Positions 48,041 through 54,213 of a stretch of DNA of 64,000 nucleotides are shown here, one piece after another. Numbering within the stretch: the stretch's first letter is position 1; each line of letters begins with the position of its first letter. The position numbers and the translations under genes are program-made. Location of the stretch: positions 3,038,001 to 3,102,000 of the forward strand of contig NZ_CP071868.1 of the NCBI RefSeq assembly GCF_017569225.1, given 5' to 3'. Source of the DNA: Pengzhenrongella sicca (GTDB taxonomy: Bacteria > Actinomycetota > Actinomycetes > Actinomycetales > Cellulomonadaceae). Below the pieces are notes generated by a model, which did no database searches, was not told the origin of the DNA, and worked only from the letters and a program-made list of their open reading frames with translations.

Positions 48041-48718
48041 TCAGGTGGCAGGCAGGACCCACAGCGCCGACGCCGGCCGCTCCTCCAGGGTCAGCTCCCG
48101 GCCGCCGACCCGCAGCGCGATCGGCCCGTCGCCGGCGCGCGCCGCGACGACGGTGATCCGGACGTCCGGGCGCAGGCCGTGCGCGGCGCACAGGCGCAGG
48201 ACGCCGGGGTCGGCGTCGGACACGCGCGCGAGCACCCACTCCCCCGGCCCGAGATCCCAGAGCCGCTGCGCCGCAGGGGTCGGCACGTGGCCGTCGGCGG
48301 TCGGGATCGGGTCGCCGTGGGGGTCGCGGTCGGGGTGCCCGAGGCGCGCCGCGATCCGCTCGACCAGCAGGTCGGAGACGGCGTGCTCGAGCACCTCGGC
48401 CTCGTCGTGGACCTCGTCCCAGCTGTAGCCCAGCTCCTGCACGAGCAGGGTCTCGATCAGCCGATGCCGGCGCACCATCGCGACGGCGTGCGCCCGGCCG
48501 AGGGCGGTGAGCTCGATCGAGCCGTACGGAGCGTGGTCGACGAGGCCCTGCGCGCCGAGCCGGCGCACCATCTCGGACACGGTCGGGGCGCCCACGCGCA
48601 GCCGCGCGGCGAGCAGCTTCGTGGTCACGGGCGCGGTCGACCACTCGCGCGCGGTCCAGATGACCTTGAGGTAGTCCTGGGCCACCGCGGTGAGGTCGGC
48701 GGGCTCGGCTGTGGACAC
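48041..48718 (-). CDS. DtxR/MntR family metal-dependent regulator
   Basis: 225 residues. Winged helix (VTTKLLAARLRVGAPTVSEMVRRLG), dimer/metal domain and a C-terminal SH3-like domain (about 150-225). At the metal site DtxR's Met10 and Cys102 are replaced by Asp15 and Glu108, with His85, Glu111 and His112 kept, an acidic set like MntR, so Mn(II) is likelier than Fe(II). GTG start. Five bp after the metallophosphoesterase stop, so co-transcribed with it. Confidence 0.88.
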   Translation of the reverse strand: MSTAEPADLTAVAQDYLKVIWTAREWSTAPVTTKLLAARLRVGAPTVSEMVRRLGAQGLVDHAPYGSIELTALGRAHAVAMVRRHRLIETLLVQELGYSWDEVHDEAEVLEHAVSDLLVERIAARLGHPDRDPHGDPIPTADGHVPTPAAQRLWDLGPGEWVLARVSDADPGVLRLCAAHGLRPDVRITVVAARAGDGPIALRVGGRELTLEERPASALWVLPAT

Positions 48719-48722
48719 GCCG

Positions 48723-50435
48723 TCAGCCTACGGGCGACGCCGGCCGCTGGTCGGCGAGCGAGCCGTCGTCGTCCACGACCGGCTCCACCGGCCGCGGGAA
48801 CGGGACGGGGTAGCCGACCGACGCCGTGCCGTCCGGCCGCACCTCGATGAGCTGGTAGTCGATCGCGCGGCGCGTGTCGGGGTCGAAGCGCAGCACGGTC
48901 ATCTCGGCGGTGCCCTTCAGCGGCCCGACCGTGGGCTGCCCCGGTGCGGCGCCGGCGGTGCTGGCGCTCGTGAAGCGCACGCCCTCGCCGGACGCCTCGG
49001 GCCCGTACCGCACGTGCCGGTGGCCCGAGAGCTGTAGCGGCACGCAGCCGCTGTCGAGCGCCGCCTGGCCGACGGTCGGCGTGTGGATGAGGAGCAGGTC
49101 GATCTCGCCGTCGTCGCAGGCCGTCTGGGCCAGGCGCGCGCCCACCTCCGTCGCGCTCTCGGCGCCGCTCAGCGAGGTGCCGCCGCCGACGCGCGTCTGG
49201 CTCGGGTCGGTGTCGCCGAGGATCCGCAGCCCGGCGACCGTGACCGGCCCGCCGTCGAGCACGGTGAAGCCGGCCCGGCGCTCCTGCGCGGACGTCTCGG
49301 ACGAGTCGTGGTTACCGCCCGCGACCACGACGGGGATCCCCGCGGGCACCGCGGCGGCGAACGTCGTGATGCAGTACTGCTCGACGGCGGTGCCGTTGAT
49401 GGTCGAGTCCCCACCGTCGAGCACGAGGTCGACGTCGGCGAGCGCCGCGGCCGACCCGATCAGTGGCGCCATCCCGACGTTGCAGTGCAGGTCGCTGACG
49501 AGCAGCGCGACGATCGGCGCCTCGTCCTCGGTCGCCGGGGTCGGGGTGGGGGCGGCCGGCGCCAGGGGCTCGCCCTGCAGCAGGGCCCGCGCCTCCTCGC
49601 GCGCGCGCGTCCCGGCGGCCCGGTCCGCCCACGCGGTCTCGAGGGCGTCGTCGGCGCCCGCGTAGAAGTCGGTGTTCGCCCGGTACGCCTTGACGACCTC
49701 CCCGCCGTAGGTGTCGATCACGCCGGCGAGGCGGCCCGTGATCCGGGCGCCCTCCAGGGGCGTCCCGTCGAACACGCTCGACGCGGCGCGGCCGGTCAGC
49801 CCGCGCTCGCTCGGGTTGAGGCTGCTCACCGCCGTGGTCGCGACGGCGAGCGCGAGCAGCGCGCCACCGATCAGCGGCCGACGGCGCGGCGCCAGCCCCG
49901 CGGCTAGCTCGGCGCGGCGCGGCGTACCGAGCAGCACGCGGCCGACGGCCACGAGCAGCGCGACGGCGACCAGGGCCGAGAGGGTGCGCAGCGCCGCGTT
50001 GACGACCAGGGCGCGCGCGGCGTCGGTGATGCTCACCTGGGGGGCGCTGAAGAACTGGACGTAGCTCTGCAGGTCGCTGCCGAGCGCCTCGATCGTCCGA
50101 GCGGCGTCGACGGCGCGGACGTCGGCAGGGATCTCCTCGACCGTCACGCGCGCGCCGAACGTCAGGGGGAGCGGCGAGTCGATCTGCAGCGTGCCGAGGG
50201 GGCCGAGGTCGAGCGTGACGAGGTCGTCGGTCGTGACCTCGTAGCGCGCCTCGTGCGGGCCGAGGCTCGACTGCGTGGACGCCGTCGTCACGCCGAACGT
50301 GAGGGCGCCGACGAGAACCACGAGCCCGACCAGCGCTGCCCGACCCCAGCGGACCCGCCGCGCCCAACCACCGATGCCGCGCCAACCCCGACCCAAAGAC
50401 TCCCGCCACGACTGCGCCAGGGCACGAAATCTCAT
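48723..50435 (-). CDS. Membrane-anchored metallophosphoesterase
   Basis: 570 residues from the ATG at 50435. One N-terminal helix (about 33-55), two more near 155-205, and a C-terminal calcineurin-like domain with VSDLHCN (DxH), DGGDST (GDxxD variant), GGNHD and SGHRHV. All five usual metal-ligand motifs are present, so it is probably active, outside the membrane. The substrate is unknown. The GGGGGG run directly before the ATG is a poor ribosome site; a start at 50465 would add ten residues. Confidence 0.82.
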   Translation of the reverse strand: MRFRALAQSWRESLGRGWRGIGGWARRVRWGRAALVGLVVLVGALTFGVTTASTQSSLGPHEARYEVTTDDLVTLDLGPLGTLQIDSPLPLTFGARVTVEEIPADVRAVDAARTIEALGSDLQSYVQFFSAPQVSITDAARALVVNAALRTLSALVAVALLVAVGRVLLGTPRRAELAAGLAPRRRPLIGGALLALAVATTAVSSLNPSERGLTGRAASSVFDGTPLEGARITGRLAGVIDTYGGEVVKAYRANTDFYAGADDALETAWADRAAGTRAREEARALLQGEPLAPAAPTPTPATEDEAPIVALLVSDLHCNVGMAPLIGSAAALADVDLVLDGGDSTINGTAVEQYCITTFAAAVPAGIPVVVAGGNHDSSETSAQERRAGFTVLDGGPVTVAGLRILGDTDPSQTRVGGGTSLSGAESATEVGARLAQTACDDGEIDLLLIHTPTVGQAALDSGCVPLQLSGHRHVRYGPEASGEGVRFTSASTAGAAPGQPTVGPLKGTAEMTVLRFDPDTRRAIDYQLIEVRPDGTASVGYPVPFPRPVEPVVDDDGSLADQRPASPVG

Positions 50436-50476
50436 CCCCCCGACTCTACGTCGCCCCCCGCGCACCCCCGCGCTAG

Positions 50477-50529
50477 CCGGTTTTCAGAGGATCCGGTTCG
50501 CCAGGCGCACCGGATCCTCTGAAAACCGG
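50477..50529. terminator. 20 bp perfect inverted repeat
   Basis: Arms 50477-50496 and 50510-50529 are perfectly complementary over 20 bases; the 13-base loop contains a further GCC/GGC pair. It lies in the gap between the LLM gene stop and the metallophosphoesterase start. No T-run follows, so Rho-independent termination is not certain. Confidence 0.75.
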
Positions 50530-50532
50530 GTC

Positions 50533-50551
50533 GGGGTGGGTGGGTGGGGGG
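50533..50551 (+). other. G-quadruplex motif directly after the LLM gene
   Basis: GGGG-T-GGG-T-GGG-T-GGGGGG on the plus strand: four G-tracts with single-base loops, the most stable form of parallel quadruplex. On the minus strand it is a C-run right after the LLM stop codon, followed by the 20 bp hairpin. Confidence 0.75.
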
Positions 50552-51322
50552 TTAGCGGTTGTCGCGCCAGGCGGTCCAGGCGCGGACCAGGGAGAGGTCG
50601 TAGTCGGGGCCGTTGACGCCGATCGTGAAGAGCGTCGCGCCTGCGGCCACCAGGTCGTCGGCGACCTCGGCAGGCGGCGCGGTGACGGCGCCGGACCGCT
50701 CGATGAGGCCGGGGTCGCGGCCCACCGCGGCGCAGTGCTCGTCCAGGATCGCGCTCTTGCGTGTGAGCGTGCCCACGCTGCCGAACCCGTGCCAGATGTC
50801 CGCGTGCTCGGCGACCAGCCGCAGCGTCTTGCGCTCGCCGCCGCCGCCGATCAGCACCGGGATCTCCCGGGTCGGCAGCGGGTTGCTCTTGGCCCAGCGG
50901 GCCTTGATCCGCGGCAGCGAGTCGCCCAGGCCCGCGATCCGGGTCCCGGGCGTGCCGAACTCGTACCCGAAATCGTTGTAGTCCTTCTCGAACCAGCCGG
51001 CGCCGATCCCGAGGATCAGCCGCCCGCCCGAGATGTGGTCGACCGTGCGCGCCATGTCGGCAAGCAGCTCGGGGTTGCGATACCCGTTGCACGTGACGAG
51101 CGCGCCGATCTGCACGCGCGAGGTCTGCTCGGCCCACGCGGCGAGCATGGTCCAGCACTCGAAGTGCTTGCCGTCGGCGTCACCGCTCAGCGGGAAGAAG
51201 TGATCCCAGTTGAAGATGATGTCGACGCCCGCGTCCTCGGCGCGCGCGACGGCGTCGCGGATCTGGGCGTAGTCGGCGTGCTGGGGCTGGAGCTGGACCG
51301 CGATGCGGATCGGGGAGGTCAT
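50552..51322 (-). CDS. LLM class F420-dependent oxidoreductase
   Basis: 256 residues, luciferase-like monooxygenase fold. RIAVQLQPQHADYAQIRD, then GRLILGIGAGWFEKDYNDFGYEF and the VLIGGGGERKTLRLVAEHADIW block typical of F420-dependent members. Actinobacteria use such enzymes to reduce quinones and other electrophiles. ATG at 51322. The palindrome at 51330-51345 lies eight bp upstream. Confidence 0.85.
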   Translation of the reverse strand: MTSPIRIAVQLQPQHADYAQIRDAVARAEDAGVDIIFNWDHFFPLSGDADGKHFECWTMLAAWAEQTSRVQIGALVTCNGYRNPELLADMARTVDHISGGRLILGIGAGWFEKDYNDFGYEFGTPGTRIAGLGDSLPRIKARWAKSNPLPTREIPVLIGGGGERKTLRLVAEHADIWHGFGSVGTLTRKSAILDEHCAAVGRDPGLIERSGAVTAPPAEVADDLVAAGATLFTIGVNGPDYDLSLVRAWTAWRDNR

Positions 51323-51329
51323 GGGTCGA

Positions 51330-51345
51330 CTCTCGCATCCGAGAG
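51330..51345. promoter_or_regulatory. Palindrome CTCTCG-N4-CGAGAG between LLM and GHR genes
   Basis: 6 bp arms, 4 bp spacer, centred in the divergent promoter region. The core TCTCG-N4-CGAGA resembles the box I recall for the quinone-sensing MarR regulator MhqR of Bacillus. No such regulator gene is nearby. Confidence 0.5.
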
Positions 51346-51448
51346 CCCCGCGCGCGAGCGGCTCGGCCGACGACGCGCCGACCGCGAGCGCGGGCCCGGA
51401 CTTGCGAGGATTGGCGGCTTTGCACCCGCCGGGGCATGCTGTCCGATC

Positions 51449-52483
51449 ATGACGACCGAGTCGCACGAGACCACCGGCGCGTACGTCACGCCCGGGCAGG
51501 AGTTCACGCGCGACACTGCGTACATCCAGACCCGCGTCACGGCCGACGGGCGCGACGGCTACCCCGTCGAGCCGGGCCGGTATCGCCTCGTCGTCGCGCG
51601 CGCGTGCCCCTGGGCGAACCGGGCGATCATCGTGCGCCGCCTGCTCGGCCTCGAGGGCGCGCTCTCGATGGGCGTGTGCGGCCCGACGCACGACCGGCGC
51701 AGCTGGACCTTCGACCTCGACCCCGGCGGCGTCGATCCCGTGCTTGGGATCCCCCGGCTGCAGGACGCGTACTTCGCCCGGTTCCCCGGCTACGAGCGCG
51801 GGATCACCGTCCCCGCCCTCGTCGAGGTCGCCACCGGCCAGGTCGTGACCAACGACTACGCCCAGCTCACCCTCGACCTGTCGACGCAGTGGCGCGAGCA
51901 CCACCGCGACGGCGCGCCCGAGCTGTACCCCGAGCACCTGCGCGACGAGATCGACGCGGTCGCCAAGCTGGTCTTCCGCGACGTCAACAACGGCGTGTAC
52001 AAGTGCGGCTTCGCCGGCTCGCAGGCGGCGTACGAGCGCGCCTACACGCGCCTGTTCGACCGCCTGGACTGGCTCACCCAGCGACTGTCCACCCAGCGCT
52101 ATCTCGTGGGTGACACCCTCACCGAGGCGGACGTCCGGCTGTTCACGACGCTCGTGCGGTTCGACGCCGTTTATCACGGCCACTTCAAGTGCAACCGACA
52201 GAAGCTCACCGAGATGCCCGTGCTCTGGGCGTACGCCCGGGACCTGTTCCAGACCCCCGGCTTCGGCGACACGGTCGACTTCGACCACATCAAGCGGCAC
52301 TACTACGTGGTGCACACCGACCTGAACCCGACGCAGATCGTCCCGAGCGGCCCGGACCTGGCCGGCTGGCTCGTCCCGTCCGGCCGGGAGGCGCTGGGCG
52401 GGCGCCCATTCGGCGACGGGACCCCGCCCGGCCCGCCGCTCGCGGCGGAGATCGTCCCGCGCGAGCACACCGCCGCCGGCTGA
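51449..52483 (+). CDS. Glutathionyl-hydroquinone-reductase-like (GST-omega) protein
   Basis: 344 residues. The active-site cysteine is in ARACPWANRA (C53), with the family features VTNDYAQLTLDLSTQW and FRDVNNGVYKCGFAG. It reduces S-conjugated hydroquinones; in actinobacteria without glutathione the thiol could be mycothiol, which is inference. ATG at 51449 with CATGCT eight bases upstream. The adjacent VOC and LLM genes suggest a quinone/aromatic detoxification locus. Confidence 0.88.
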   Translation: MTTESHETTGAYVTPGQEFTRDTAYIQTRVTADGRDGYPVEPGRYRLVVARACPWANRAIIVRRLLGLEGALSMGVCGPTHDRRSWTFDLDPGGVDPVLGIPRLQDAYFARFPGYERGITVPALVEVATGQVVTNDYAQLTLDLSTQWREHHRDGAPELYPEHLRDEIDAVAKLVFRDVNNGVYKCGFAGSQAAYERAYTRLFDRLDWLTQRLSTQRYLVGDTLTEADVRLFTTLVRFDAVYHGHFKCNRQKLTEMPVLWAYARDLFQTPGFGDTVDFDHIKRHYYVVHTDLNPTQIVPSGPDLAGWLVPSGREALGGRPFGDGTPPGPPLAAEIVPREHTAAG

Positions 52484-52519
52484 GCGGCGCGCGCGACCAC
52501 CGCGCGCTAGCGGCGCCTG

Positions 52520-53464
52520 CTACCCCTGCGCCGAGACGCGGATCTGGTTGCGCCACGGGTCCTCGAAGCTCACGGCCGCGCCGTCGTCGCGCACTGCGAC
52601 GCGGTGGTGGGCGAGGCGCCCGGTGAGCGCCGCGACGTCGTCGGCCGTCGGCACCACGATCGCGACCTCACCCAGGCCCAGCGACGACGCACGCGGCCCG
52701 GCGCCCGCGCTGTTCCACGTGTTCATGGCGAGGTGGTGGTGGTACCCGCCGGCCGCGACGAACAGCGCGCCGTGCCACTGCGCCGTCACCTCGAACCCCA
52801 GCGCGTCGACGTAGAAGGCGCGCGCCGACGGCACGTCGCCCACGGACAGGTGCACATGGCCGACGACGGCGTCCCCCGGCTCCTCGAGCGCCGTGTCCGT
52901 CAGGTGCTCGCGCAGGAAGGCATTCGGGTCGAGCGCGAGCGAGCCCATCGTCACGGCGCCGTCGACCCAGGTCCAGTCCGCGCGGCTGCGGTCCCAGTAC
53001 AGCTCGATCCCGTTGCCCTCGGGGTCGGTGAAGTAGAACGCCTTCGACACCACGTGGTCCGCGCTGCCGGCGAACGTGCCCGGCGCGCGCGCCGCGATCG
53101 AGGCGACCGTGACCGCGAGGTCGGCCTCGGTCGGGAACAGGATCGCGGTGTGGAAGAGGCCGGCCTCGCCGCGGCGCGGCGTCGGCAGGCCCGGCGTGTG
53201 CCGCAGGATCACCAGCGGCGTCCAGGACCGGCCCAGCACGACCGTCGCGCTCGCCTGCACGGCCAGGACCGCCTCGGCGGGCGCGGCGACGTCGAGCACC
53301 TCGAGCAGCAGGACGTCGCGGTAGTACGCGGTCATCGCGTCGAGGTCGCCGACGTACAGAGTCACGGCGTCCATCGCGGTGCCGGCAGGGATCAGGTCCG
53401 CCGCGTGCGGGGACGCGACTGCTGCCGGGTCGAGTGCGGTGTCGGTCGCTGCGTGCTGGCTCAT
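52520..53464 (-). CDS. Two-domain VOC (extradiol dioxygenase/glyoxalase fold) protein
   Basis: 314 residues. Two VOC modules: residues about 45-165 with FHTAILFP and DPEGNGIELYWDR, and about 180-310 with GHVHLSVGDV and GGYHHHLAMN. The arrangement resembles catechol-2,3-dioxygenases (CatE). The likely metal ligands are two histidines and a glutamate. GGAGG stands five bases before the ATG at 53464. The final GGVR end is normal. Acts on aromatic or other electrophiles; substrate unknown. Confidence 0.85.
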   Translation of the reverse strand: MSQHAATDTALDPAAVASPHAADLIPAGTAMDAVTLYVGDLDAMTAYYRDVLLLEVLDVAAPAEAVLAVQASATVVLGRSWTPLVILRHTPGLPTPRRGEAGLFHTAILFPTEADLAVTVASIAARAPGTFAGSADHVVSKAFYFTDPEGNGIELYWDRSRADWTWVDGAVTMGSLALDPNAFLREHLTDTALEEPGDAVVGHVHLSVGDVPSARAFYVDALGFEVTAQWHGALFVAAGGYHHHLAMNTWNSAGAGPRASSLGLGEVAIVVPTADDVAALTGRLAHHRVAVRDDGAAVSFEDPWRNQIRVSAQG

Positions 53465-53489
53465 CGGTGCCTCCGGTTGGTGTGCCGCC

Positions 53490-53519
53490 AATATACTTGA
53501 GTGTTCAACCATTACGCAA
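53490..53519 (-). promoter_or_regulatory. VOC promoter with operator-like repeat
   Basis: Minus strand -10 TATATT (53495-53490) and -35 TTGCGT (53519-53514, 18 bp spacing). Between them TTGA-GTGT-TCAA (53497-53508) forms a short inverted repeat over the spacer, where a MarR-type repressor would sit. It is the most AT-rich stretch of the region. Confidence 0.55.
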
Positions 53520-53607
53520 GAGGCCGCTCGTAGACCGCGGCGCGCCCTTCACCTAGTTGCGCCACCCTGCGGTCGGTGGGCGCGAACCGGCATGGGATCC
53601 TGTGCAC

Positions 53608-54213
53608 GTGAGCTCCCCATCGGTCGGCGTCCTCGCCGGTCAGGCGTACGTCACCCTGGCGCCGGTGATCGTCGCCGCGGTCCTCAACATGGCGTGGGTG
53701 ACGTCGTCCTGGGCCCGCTCGCTCGCCCGCCCGATCGACGCGGGCGCGACCTGGTCCGACCGTCGCCGGGTGTTCGGCGACAACAAGACGTGGAAGGGCC
53801 TGCTCGGCATGGTCGTGCTGGGCGCCGCCGCCGGAGTGGTCTGGGGTCAGCTGATCCACGGCACGAGCCTCGAGGCGTACAACCTCTTCTACGCCCGCCG
53901 CGACCCCTCCCTCGGCTTCGACGCGTTCACCGGCGCACTGCAGGGGCTGGTCTACGCGGTCTTCGAGCTTCCGAACAGCTTTCTCAAGCGGCGGGTCGGG
54001 ATCCGCCCGGGAACCCGGCCCGCCGGCAACTGGGCGGCGGCTTTCGTCGCGCTCGACCAGATCGACTCCGTGCTCGGCTGCGCGTTGCTGGTGCTGGCGT
54101 TCGCACCGGTCGGCTGGGCCTTCGTGCTGGTCACCACCGTGGTCGGCGGCGTCACCCACCTCGTGCTGAACCTGGCGCTGTACGCCCTGCGGCTGCGTAA
54201 GCACGCGCTGTGA
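53608..54213 (+). CDS. CDP-archaeol-synthase-like (CarS/DUF46) membrane protein
   Basis: 201 residues with five or six helices. The motif GDNKTWKGLLG, and the C-terminal pattern ELPNSFLKRRVGIRPG with LDQIDSVLG, match the CarS family (in archaea GD-SFxKRR-GI-G and FDQLDFVLG), which activates archaetidic acid with CTP. The Asp of the GD pair is Glu here. No bacterial CdsA signature is visible. Starts at GTG 53608 and overlaps the next gene by four bases. First gene of the lipid cluster. A GATCCT six bases before the start could be a leaderless -10. Confidence 0.85.
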   Translation: MSSPSVGVLAGQAYVTLAPVIVAAVLNMAWVTSSWARSLARPIDAGATWSDRRRVFGDNKTWKGLLGMVVLGAAAGVVWGQLIHGTSLEAYNLFYARRDPSLGFDAFTGALQGLVYAVFELPNSFLKRRVGIRPGTRPAGNWAAAFVALDQIDSVLGCALLVLAFAPVGWAFVLVTTVVGGVTHLVLNLALYALRLRKHAL

